From positions 3,419,001-3,483,000 of the forward strand of contig NC_009675.1 in assembly GCF_000017505.1 (NCBI RefSeq): a stretch of 64,000 nt of DNA, given 5' to 3'. Position 1 is the first letter of the stretch. The number at the start of each line of letters is the position of its first letter. Position numbers and translations under genes: made by a program. Of this stretch, positions 54,389-62,643 are shown piece by piece. This DNA is from Anaeromyxobacter sp. Fw109-5 (GTDB taxonomy: Bacteria > Myxococcota > Myxococcia > Myxococcales > Anaeromyxobacteraceae). A model generated the notes under the pieces. It saw only the letters and a list, made by a program, of their open reading frames with translations. It made no database searches and was not told where the DNA came from.

Positions 54389-56227
54389 TCAGCGCCCCTC
54401 CTCGGCGCGGATCGCGCCGGACACGGCGCGCGCGGTGAGCGGCAGCCCGTCGATCCGGGCGATGGGGCGGAGCCGCGGCACGAGCGCCGGGGGCAGGTCG
54501 AGCTTGAGGAGCGCCGCGAGCTGCCCGTCGCGGTTCTGCTCGACGACGTACACGCGCTCGTGCGCCTCGACGAACGCGCGCACCTCCCGCGCGAACGGGT
54601 AGGCCCGCACGCGCAGGGCGTCGGTCTCCAGCCCCGCCTCGCGGGAGAGCTGGTCGCGCGCCTCGGCGACGGCCGGGTCGGACGAGCCGTAGCAGAGCAC
54701 GCCCACGCGCGCGTCGCCCCTCCCCTCCGCCACCGGGGCCGGCCCGAGCGCGCGCGCGGCGTCGAGCTTCTTCTCGAGCCGGGCGAGGTTCCGCTCGAAG
54801 GTGCGCGGATCCTCGCTGTAGGCAGCGGCCTCGTCGTGCCCGGTGCCGCGCGTGAAGTAGGCGGCCTTCGGGTGCGGCGTCCCCGGCAACGTCCGCCAGC
54901 CGATCCCGTCGCCGTCCACGTCGGCGTAGCGGGCGAAGCCTCCCAGCCGGTCGAGATCCTCCTTCGAGAGCACCTTGCCGCGATCGAGCGGCTTCGACGG
55001 GTACGGGAACGGGTCGGACATCCAGACGTTCATGCCGAGATCGAGATCGGTCAGCACGAACACCGGCGTCTGCAGCCGCTCGGCGAGGTCGAACGCCTCC
55101 ACCGCCAGCGTGAAGCACTCCTCCACCGACCCGGGGAAGAGCAGCACGTGGCGCGTGTCGCCGTGCGAGAGGAACGCCGTGGAGAGGACGTCGCCCTGCG
55201 CCGTGCGGGTGGGGAGCCCGGTGGACGGGCCGACCCGCTGCACGTCGAAGATCACCGCGGGGATCTCGGCATAGTAGGCGAGCCCGGCGAACTCGCTCAT
55301 GAGCGAGACGCCGGGGCCCGCCGTCGCGGTCATGGCGCGCGCACCGGCCCAGCCCGCGCCGATCGCCATGCCCACCGCCGAGAGCTCGTCCTCCGCCTGC
55401 ACCACCGCGAAGGTGGCCTTGCCGTCTGGGTCGATGCGGTATCGGCGCAGGTAGCCGATCAGCGTCTCGACCAGCGATGACGACGGGGTGATGGGGTACC
55501 AGCTCACGACCGTGACGCCCGCGAACAGGGCGCCCATCGCGGCCGCCGAGTTGCCGTCCACGAGGACCTTCCCCGCGGTCTCGTCCATGCGGCGGACGAC
55601 GAACGGATCGCGCTTCTCGAGGGTCGCGGCGTGCTCGAAGCCGGCCCTCGCCGCGGCGACGTTGAGGTCGCGCGCCTTGGGCTTGCCGGGGAACTGCTTC
55701 TCGATGGCGTGCTCCACCTCGCGCGGGTCGATGGAGAGCAGGCGGGCGAGCACCCCGACGTACGCCATGTTGCGGAGCAGCTTGCGGAGCTTCGGCTCCT
55801 TGGTGAGCGGCTCGACCAGCCCGTCGAACGCGACGGGGTAGAACACGAGGTCGCCGCGCAGCTGGTCCAGCGCGAGCGGGGCGTCGTACACCACCACCGC
55901 GCCGGGGCGGAGCCCGAGCACGTCCTGATGCGCCGTCTCGGGGTTCATCGCGACGAGGAGGTCGAGCTCCTCCTTGCGCGCGATCCAGCCGTCCCTGGAG
56001 GCGCGGATCGTGTACCAGGTCGGCAGCCCGGCGATGTTGGACGGGAACAGGTTCTTGCCGGAGACCGGCACGCCCATCTGGAAGAGGGCGCGCAGGAGCA
56101 CGGTGTTCGAGCTCTGCGAGCCCGAGCCGTTCGCCGTCGCGACCTGGATCGAGAAGTCGTTCACCACCGCGCCGCCGTCCGGACGCACGGCCGGTGGCGG
56201 CGCGACGACGCTGTCGGGGGACGCCAT
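54389..56227 (-). CDS. 2-oxoacid:ferredoxin oxidoreductase alpha subunit (gamma-alpha fusion)
   Basis: Subunit of 612 aa joining the gamma domain (about 10-190: IQVATANGSGSQSSNTVLLRAL, then VSGKNLFPSNI) to the pyrimidine-binding alpha domain (about 220-610: GNSAAAMGALFAGVTVVSWYPITPSSSLVE, AEDELSAVGMAIGAGWAG and FVLTDLDLGMNVWMSDP). This KorA layout is common in proteobacteria. The ATG at 56227 was chosen because AAAGGA and GGAG lie just upstream; the frame is open to 56344. Pyruvate carboxylase is the preceding gene on the strand, 224 bases away with a REP-like palindrome between. Confidence 0.9.
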   Translation of the reverse strand: MASPDSVVAPPPAVRPDGGAVVNDFSIQVATANGSGSQSSNTVLLRALFQMGVPVSGKNLFPSNIAGLPTWYTIRASRDGWIARKEELDLLVAMNPETAHQDVLGLRPGAVVVYDAPLALDQLRGDLVFYPVAFDGLVEPLTKEPKLRKLLRNMAYVGVLARLLSIDPREVEHAIEKQFPGKPKARDLNVAAARAGFEHAATLEKRDPFVVRRMDETAGKVLVDGNSAAAMGALFAGVTVVSWYPITPSSSLVETLIGYLRRYRIDPDGKATFAVVQAEDELSAVGMAIGAGWAGARAMTATAGPGVSLMSEFAGLAYYAEIPAVIFDVQRVGPSTGLPTRTAQGDVLSTAFLSHGDTRHVLLFPGSVEECFTLAVEAFDLAERLQTPVFVLTDLDLGMNVWMSDPFPYPSKPLDRGKVLSKEDLDRLGGFARYADVDGDGIGWRTLPGTPHPKAAYFTRGTGHDEAAAYSEDPRTFERNLARLEKKLDAARALGPAPVAEGRGDARVGVLCYGSSDPAVAEARDQLSREAGLETDALRVRAYPFAREVRAFVEAHERVYVVEQNRDGQLAALLKLDLPPALVPRLRPIARIDGLPLTARAVSGAIRAEEGR

Positions 56228-56394
56228 TCCTTTGCGCTCCTTGCCCCGCGGTACCACTCCAGTGGCAGACATAACGCCACGGGAGGCGCGTGCCAGACGC
56301 GCTTCGGGCAAGGAGGCCGCCTGGCCGCGGCGGCCGCCCTCCATCCGTGCTGGTACCGCGCGGGCGCATCCCCTGCGGGGCCGTCGCTCCCCGG

Positions 56395-56427
56395 CCGCTC
56401 GCCCTGAGCCTGTCGAAGGGCGAGCGG
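56395..56427. repeat. REP-like palindrome, copy B
   Basis: CCGCTCGCCCT (56395-56405) pairs with AGGGCGAGCGG (56417-56427), with the centre GAGCCTGTCGA. The core matches a widely distributed bacterial extragenic palindrome motif. It lies between the pyruvate carboxylase and 2-oxoacid:ferredoxin oxidoreductase genes. Confidence 0.75.
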
Positions 56428-56451
56428 ATGCCGAGGCAGGAGCGCCGACGT

Positions 56452-59400
56452 CTACGCGAGGACGACGAGCAGGTCGTCCTTCTCCACCTTGTCCCCTTCC
56501 TTGAAGCGGACCTCGGCGACGGCGCAGTCCGCCTTCGCCTTCACGTTCGTCTCCATCTTCATCGCCTCGGTCACGAGGAGCACCGCGCCGGCCTTCACCT
56601 GCTCGCCCGGCTTCACGTTCACCTTCACGACCTTGCCGGGCATCGGCGCCCCGACGTGGGCGGGGTTGCCCTTCTCCGCCTTCGGGCGCGCGGCGCCGCC
56701 CTGGGCCGCCGCCTGATCACGGACCGTGATGGTGCGCACCTCGCCGTTCAGCTCGAAGAAGAGGTCGCGCGTGCCGTCCTTCTCGAGCTTGCCGATCGTG
56801 ACGAGCCGCACGATGAGGGTCTTGCCGGGCTCGATCTCGATCGACGTCTCCTGCCCGGGCTCGAGGCCGTAGAGGAAGACCGGCGTCGGGATCACCGAGG
56901 TGTCCGAGTACTCGTCGCGGTGCCGCACGAGGTCCGGCCACACGTTCGGGTAGAGCAGCCACGACACGAGCGCCTTGTCGTCCACCGCGACGCCGGCCCG
57001 CTCCGCCGCGCGCGCCCGCTCGCGCTCGAGGTCGGCGGGCTCGAGCAGCTCGCCCGGCCGGTGCGTGATCGGCTCCTGGCCCTTCAGGATCACCCGGCGG
57101 AGCTCCTCCGGGAACCCGCCGTACGGCTGGCCGAGCATGCCCTTCGCGAGGCCCACCACCGACTCCGGGAACGCCAGGTCCCTGCCCTTCTCGGTGAAGA
57201 GGTCCTCCGGCTCGAGCCCGTTCTTCACGAGGAACATGGCCATGTCGCCCACGACCTTGGACGAGGGGGTGACCTTGACGATGTCGCCGAAGAGCAGGTT
57301 CACCTTACGGTACATGTCCTTGCACTCCTCCCACCGGTCGAGGAGGCCGAGCCCGGCCACCTGCGGCTTGTAGTTGGAGTACTGGCCGCCGGGGATCTCG
57401 TGGCGGTACACCTCCGCCGTCCCGCTGCGCAGGCCCGACTCGAACGGCGCGTAGTACTCGCGCACCGTCTCCCAGTAGGCGGCGAGCTGCTGCAGGCCCT
57501 CCTCGTCCAGGGCCGCGTCCCACTCGCTGCCGCGCAGCACCGCCGCGAGCGAGTTCAGGTTCGGCTGCGCCGTGAGGCCGGAGAGCGGCGAGAGCGCCGC
57601 GTCCACCACGTCCACGCCGGCGCGCGCGGCCTCGAGCAGCGTCGCGGACGCGACCCCCGAGGTGTCGTGCGTGTGGAGGTGGACCGGGATCCCCACCGCC
57701 TCCTTGAGCGCCTTCACCAGCTTCGCCGCGGCGAGCGGCTTCAGCAGGCCCGCCATGTCCTTCACGGCGAGGAAGTGCGCGCCCATGCGCTCGAGCTCCC
57801 GCGCGAGCTTCACGTAGTAGTCGAGCGGGTACTTGTCGCGGCGCGGATCGGTGATGTCGCCCGTGTAGCAGAGCGCCGCCTCGAGCACGGCGTTCTTCTG
57901 CTTGCGCACCGCCTCGCAGGCGACGGTCATCCCCTTGGTCCAGTTGAGCGAGTCGAAGACGCGGAACACGTCCACGCCGCTCTTCGCCGCCTCCTCGACG
58001 AAGCGCTCGACCACGTTGTCCGGGTAGTTCGTGTAGCCGACCGCGTTTGAGCCGCGGAGGAGCATCTGGAAGAGGACGTTGGGGATGGCGGCGCGCAGCT
58101 TGTGGAGCCGCTCCCACGGGTCCTCCTTGAGGAACCGCATCGAGACGTCGAACGTGGCGCCGCCCCACAGCTCGAGCGAGAACAGCCCGGCGCCGAGCCG
58201 GGCGGTCGCCGGGGCGATGCGGACGAGGTCGTCGGTGCGGACGCGCGTGGCGAGGAGCGACTGGTGCGCGTCCCGCATCGTGGTGTCGGTGAAGAGGAGC
58301 CGCTTCTGCTCGAGCGCCCACCTCGCGAGCCCCTCCGGGCCGCGCTCGAGGAGGACGTCGCGCGTCCCCTTCGGCGGGGCGCGCGTCACGTCCACCTTCG
58401 GCAGGCGCGCCTCGGCGAGCTCCGCCGAGCGCAGCGGCTTCGCCACCCCGGGCGTGCCGTTCACGACCACCTCGGCGAGGTACCGCAAGAGCTTCGTGCC
58501 GCGGTCCTTCTTCACCTTCGCCTGCAGCAGCTCGGGGTGCCCCTCGATGAAGGACGTGTCGCACCCGCCCGCGAGGAACACGGGGTGGCGCACGACGTTC
58601 TCGAGGAAGGCGATGTTCGTCTTCACGCCGCGTACGCGGAACTCCTGGAGCGAGCGATCCATCACGCGCGCCGCCCCGCCGAGCGTCAGGCCCCACGTCG
58701 TGATCTTCACGAGCAGCGAGTCGTAGTGCGGCGTGATCACCGCGCCGTTGAAGGCGCTCCCGGCGTCGAGCCGCACGCCGAAGCCGCCCGGCGAGCGGTA
58801 CGCCTTCAGGACCCCGTAGTCCGGGGCGAAGCCGTTCTGCGGATCCTCCGTCGTGATGCGGCACTGCACCGCGAAGCCGCGGCGCTGCACGTCCTCCTGG
58901 CGCGCGATGCCGATCTCCGGATCGGACAGCCGCTTGCCCTGGGCGACGAGGAGCTGCGCCTGGACCAGGTTCCGGCCGGTGATGCTCTCCGTGACCGTGT
59001 GCTCCACCTGGATGCGGGGGTTCACCTCGATGAAGTAGTGGCGGCCCTCGCGATCCACGAGGAACTCCACCGTGCCGGCGTTCCGGTACGACACGCTGCG
59101 CGCGATCTTGAGTGCGTCCTCGCAGATGGCGGCCCGCTGCGCCTCCGAGAGCGCCAGCGACGGCGCGAACTCGACCACCTTCTGGTGGCGGCGCTGGATG
59201 GAGCAGTCGCGCTCGAAGAGGTGGACGAGGTTGCCGTGGTGGTCGCCGAGGACCTGCACCTCGATGTGCTTCGGCCGCTCGATGTAGCGCTCGAGGAAGA
59301 CGGCGGGGTTCCCGAACGCCGCGCCCGCCTCGCTCCGCGCCGAGACGAGCCCCTCGACGAGCTCGCGCTGGTTGCGCGCGACGCGCATGCCGCGCCCGCC

Positions 59401-59901
59401 GCCGCCCGCGCTCGCCTTGATGATGATGGGGTAGCCGTGCTCGCGGGCGAAGAGGAGCGCCTCCTCGTCGTGCTTGATCGGCTCGGCCGTGCCCGGCACC
59501 ACCGGCACGCCCGCCCCCTGCGCCGCCTTGCGCCCCGCGACCTTGTCGCCGAGCCGCCGCTGCATCTCCGGCGTGGGCCCCACGAACACGATGCCGGCGC
59601 GATCGCACGCCTCGGCGAACTCGGGGTTCTCGGAGAGGAAGCCGTAGCCGGGGTGGATGGCGTCCACCTCGAGCCGCTTCGCGAGCGCGACGATCTCCTC
59701 GATGCCGAGGTACGCGTCGATGGGCTTCTTGCCCTTGCCGACCAGGTACGCCTCGTCGGCCTTGTAGCGATGCAGCGAGAGCCGGTCCTCCTCGGAGTAG
59801 ATCGCGATGGTCTGGATCCCGAGCTCGGTGCAGGCGCGGAAGATGCGGATGGCGATCTCGCCGCGGTTCGCGGCCATGACTCTCTTGAACGGCACGGGCA
59901 T
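56452..59901 (-). CDS. pyc: Pyruvate carboxylase
   Basis: Biotin-dependent enzyme of 1149 aa making oxaloacetate from pyruvate, bicarbonate and ATP (anaplerosis). Biotin carboxylase covers about 1-455 (ANRGEIAIRIFRAC, KASAGGGGRGMR, FIEVNPRIQVEHTVTE). Carboxyltransferase covers about 530-1000 (LFTDTTMRDAHQSLLATR, metal ligands in LHTHDTSG). The biotinyl domain has Lys1115 in EAMKMET. Full-length single-chain type. The ATG at 59901 follows GAGGAG. The same strand continues to the 2-oxoacid:ferredoxin oxidoreductase genes, suggesting a related carbon-assimilation block. Confidence 0.95.
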   Translation of the reverse strand: MPVPFKRVMAANRGEIAIRIFRACTELGIQTIAIYSEEDRLSLHRYKADEAYLVGKGKKPIDAYLGIEEIVALAKRLEVDAIHPGYGFLSENPEFAEACDRAGIVFVGPTPEMQRRLGDKVAGRKAAQGAGVPVVPGTAEPIKHDEEALLFAREHGYPIIIKASAGGGGRGMRVARNQRELVEGLVSARSEAGAAFGNPAVFLERYIERPKHIEVQVLGDHHGNLVHLFERDCSIQRRHQKVVEFAPSLALSEAQRAAICEDALKIARSVSYRNAGTVEFLVDREGRHYFIEVNPRIQVEHTVTESITGRNLVQAQLLVAQGKRLSDPEIGIARQEDVQRRGFAVQCRITTEDPQNGFAPDYGVLKAYRSPGGFGVRLDAGSAFNGAVITPHYDSLLVKITTWGLTLGGAARVMDRSLQEFRVRGVKTNIAFLENVVRHPVFLAGGCDTSFIEGHPELLQAKVKKDRGTKLLRYLAEVVVNGTPGVAKPLRSAELAEARLPKVDVTRAPPKGTRDVLLERGPEGLARWALEQKRLLFTDTTMRDAHQSLLATRVRTDDLVRIAPATARLGAGLFSLELWGGATFDVSMRFLKEDPWERLHKLRAAIPNVLFQMLLRGSNAVGYTNYPDNVVERFVEEAAKSGVDVFRVFDSLNWTKGMTVACEAVRKQKNAVLEAALCYTGDITDPRRDKYPLDYYVKLARELERMGAHFLAVKDMAGLLKPLAAAKLVKALKEAVGIPVHLHTHDTSGVASATLLEAARAGVDVVDAALSPLSGLTAQPNLNSLAAVLRGSEWDAALDEEGLQQLAAYWETVREYYAPFESGLRSGTAEVYRHEIPGGQYSNYKPQVAGLGLLDRWEECKDMYRKVNLLFGDIVKVTPSSKVVGDMAMFLVKNGLEPEDLFTEKGRDLAFPESVVGLAKGMLGQPYGGFPEELRRVILKGQEPITHRPGELLEPADLERERARAAERAGVAVDDKALVSWLLYPNVWPDLVRHRDEYSDTSVIPTPVFLYGLEPGQETSIEIEPGKTLIVRLVTIGKLEKDGTRDLFFELNGEVRTITVRDQAAAQGGAARPKAEKGNPAHVGAPMPGKVVKVNVKPGEQVKAGAVLLVTEAMKMETNVKAKADCAVAEVRFKEGDKVEKDDLLVVLA

Positions 59902-60529
59902 GTGAGGCTCCTCGGAGCGAACGTTGGACGCCCGCCCGGCGCACGGCGCGGGCGTCGGATCTCGGGTGTCGTTCGCTGCTGGCCGCCCGGGCCCGCGGGA
60001 GCAGGCGCGGATGCGAGGAGGATCGGGTCGGGCTTGGGTCAGCCTCGGCTCGGTCCAGCGCGATGAGGCGTGCTGCGTCGTGCACTGGAGCACATCCCGA
60101 CGCGGTGTGTCGAGGGGTGCCGCGGGCGACGAGACGTGATTCTGGAGTCGGCCGGTTCAGCCGATCCGGCGGCGCGATCGCCGTTGGAGACGCCGGCCGA
60201 GCGAGCGGTTCCAAGGGGTTGCGGAGTCGTGCGGTCGATGGGGGAGGATGCGCGATTCGGCGGAATGAAGGGGTAGCCACCGGGGGGCTTGGAAGGCGCT
60301 GGTCCCGTCCTCGAAGGACGTCGGAGCCGCTTGGATTCATCGGGTCGGACCGCCGCGCGGGAGAACGGCGAGCTACTGCCTACCCCGCGTTCACTGTTCG
60401 TGACTTGAATGGGCGGACGTTGGCGCCCTCGCCTCGCGCGATGGATCACCGCGACGGCGGGGCGAGAAATCGGCTTCGCCGTCCGGACGACCTGAACTCC
60501 ACCGTCGACGCAAGTGACTATCTGTGAAC

Positions 60530-60710
<181 letters not shown>

Positions 60711-60713
60711 GTC

Positions 60714-60765
60714 CCTCGACTTCGCGCCTCCGCTGACGCGTGGTCGCTACGCCCGGGATGACCGG
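60714..60765. repeat. Dispersed intergenic repeat, copy 2
   Basis: A segment starting CCTCGACTTCGCGCC and ending with GCTACGC.CGGGATGACCGG resembles 25858-25904. It directly follows the hexanucleotide tract. Confidence 0.45.
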
Positions 60766-60792
60766 ATCACAGGTCGCGGTCGAGGAAGCGCA

Positions 60793-60825
60793 CCGCCCGC
60801 CCTTCGACAGGCTCAGGGCGAGCGG
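60793..60825. repeat. REP-like palindrome, copy C
   Basis: Reverse orientation of copy B with one mismatch in 33 bases: centre TCGACAGGCTC flanked by GCCCT and AGGGC arms. It lies between the hexanucleotide tract and the lipoprotein gene. Confidence 0.75.
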
Positions 60826-60927
60826 AGCCTCGCGAGGTCACCGCACGGGCGCGGTCGCCGGGTGGTGCGCGGTCCACCCGGTGGCGAAGGCCGCGAGGCG
60901 GGCATGCCTGCGCCGCTTCCCTCCCCC

Positions 60928-61866
60928 TCACTCCCCGTTCGCCGCTCCCGTCGCTGGCGCGGGGACCATGGCCGGCTTCTCGTCGGCCGCGTTCACCACC
61001 GGCCCAGGGGCCGGGGCGACGGCGGCGCTCCCCGCCTCCACGATGGGCGTCGCGGGCGCGGCGATGGACGGCGCGGCACCGGGCTGCGTGACCGCGGGCG
61101 GCTCGCACTCCGGCGCCTTCGCGGCGACCACCGGCTTCTTTGCGGCGCGCGCGCGCTTCGTCGCGGCCGGCGCGGCCGGAGCGGGCTGCGCGGGGGCGCA
61201 CGCGGCGGCCGGCTGCGTCCACGGGGCGGCGTTCACGAACGCCACGGGCGCCGTCTCCCGCGGCGCACCCTCGGTGCGCTTCGTCTTCTCCTCGGTGTCC
61301 AGCCGCGCCCGGCCGTCGCTCGAGGCCGTGGCCGTGGCCGTGGCGGGCGCGGCGGGCTTCTTGGCGGCCTCGCCGAGCGCCTCGGCGAGCTTCTCGTGGC
61401 TCGCGTACATGCGGTCTCGCTCGGCGTCGGCGCGCTTGCGCAGCGCGTCGCGATCGCTCGCGACGTCGGCGAGCCGCTCCTTCGCGAAGGAGATCCGTTC
61501 GTTCGCCGCGTCGAGCTGGTTCTTCAGCGCGTCGTTCTCGGCGAACCCCGCGCGCGCCGCCTCGCTCGTGCAGGTCGCGAGCACGTTGGCGTTCCGCTCC
61601 GCCGGCAGCGGTTCGCCGCGGTTCCACGCCGCGAGGGCGCGCATCTGCCAGCGGTAGTCCTCGCGCGCGACGCACTCCTGCACGAGGCGCGTGAGCCTGT
61701 CGTCCGACCACGGCGACGCCGTACGGGCGCACGGCCCGACGTCCTCCCGCACCTGCCCGAAGGGCTTCTCCGTGCGGCGGATCCAGCAGCCGTCCCGCTG
61801 CATCACCTTCACGGACGTGCACCCGCCCAGCGCGGCGACGAGCAGGATCGCGGTGAAAGCCCTCAT
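60928..61866 (-). CDS. Cysteine-containing lipoprotein with Pro/Ala-rich tail
   Basis: Envelope lipoprotein of 312 aa, family unknown. The signal ends in LLVAALGGCTS (lipid-attachment Cys near residue 16). The next ~90 residues include DGCWIRR, GPCARTASPW, VQECVARED and LATCTSEAA, likely disulfides. A charged helix (residues ~110-170, ISFAKERLADVASDRDALRKRADAERDRM) resembles a coiled coil. The last ~140 residues are Ala/Pro/Thr-rich and probably disordered. GGGGGG precedes the ATG at 61866. Upstream in-frame sequence overlaps unrelated genes. Confidence 0.65.
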   Translation of the reverse strand: MRAFTAILLVAALGGCTSVKVMQRDGCWIRRTEKPFGQVREDVGPCARTASPWSDDRLTRLVQECVAREDYRWQMRALAAWNRGEPLPAERNANVLATCTSEAARAGFAENDALKNQLDAANERISFAKERLADVASDRDALRKRADAERDRMYASHEKLAEALGEAAKKPAAPATATATASSDGRARLDTEEKTKRTEGAPRETAPVAFVNAAPWTQPAAACAPAQPAPAAPAATKRARAAKKPVVAAKAPECEPPAVTQPGAAPSIAAPATPIVEAGSAAVAPAPGPVVNAADEKPAMVPAPATGAANGE

Positions 61867-62087
61867 GTGAGCCCCCCTTCGGCCCATCCGGCGGCAGGCC
61901 GCGTTCATCTTAGGGAGCCGGTCCGGCCGCGGGCAGCGCTCGCACTCCGGGCGAGACGCCTCGAGCCCCGCCGTGGACACCTCTCCGAACCCGAGCGGGC
62001 GTTGCGAAGGGGCGCCGCCGGCGGCTGCGCTGGTCCCGTCCCGGATCGCCTCCCTCGCCTGGCAGGCGGCGCGAGGGCCCTGGGCGG

Positions 62088-62495
62088 CTACGCGCTCCGC
62101 TTCGCGAGGTACCGCCCGAGCTCGGCGTCGGTGCCGCCGATGTGCTTCTTCAACCACTGGGCGAGCCACTGCCCGAGCTGGAACGGGGCGAGGCCGAGGC
62201 TGCGCCCGTTCGCGTCGAGGTCGCGCGCGATGAGCGCGAGATCGGAGACGAAGCGATCGTGCTCCGCCTTGTGGCGCAGGAAGCCGGGGAAGCCGATCTC
62301 CCGCATCCACGCCTCCTCGAGCCCGAAGTGCGTGGTCGCGTAGCCGTGCAGGTACTCGATGAGCTCGGCGACGTCGGCGCGCTTGCCGGCCTCGAGCGCG
62401 TCGAGCAGGCGCGAGGCGCGGCGGAACAGCTCCTGGTGCTGGGCGTCGAGGTCGCCGACGCCGAGGGAGAGCGCGTTCGTCCACTGGATGTGCAT
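62088..62495 (-). CDS. Bacteriohemerythrin
   Basis: Non-heme di-iron oxygen-binding protein of 135 aa, the usual size. Ligand-type residues are in LDAQHQELF (His), HFGLEEAWM (His and Glu), RHKAEHDRF (two His) and KKHIGGTDAELG (His and Asp). Such proteins store, carry or sense oxygen in the cytoplasm. The ATG at 62495 starts the conserved domain; an upstream in-frame extension to 62657 would overlap the divergent oxidoreductase start. It is divergent from that gene. Confidence 0.9.
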   Translation of the reverse strand: MHIQWTNALSLGVGDLDAQHQELFRRASRLLDALEAGKRADVAELIEYLHGYATTHFGLEEAWMREIGFPGFLRHKAEHDRFVSDLALIARDLDANGRSLGLAPFQLGQWLAQWLKKHIGGTDAELGRYLAKRSA

Positions 62496-62643
62496 CGAGA
62501 GGGTCTCCACGTTCACGGGGTCGCGACGCCACTTCGAAGGCTGCGGCGAGCATCCCCCGAACGCGGGGCGACGCGCCAGCCCGCGCGCGTGGGACGGGGC
62601 GACGCGCGGCGGGAAACCTGCTACAGTTGCGCGCTTTCCCGCC

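Noticed and set aside
60039-60449. A 136-codon minus-strand gene upstream of pyruvate carboxylase
   Set aside because: Pro/Arg/Ser-rich frame, no ribosome-binding site, no family resemblance.
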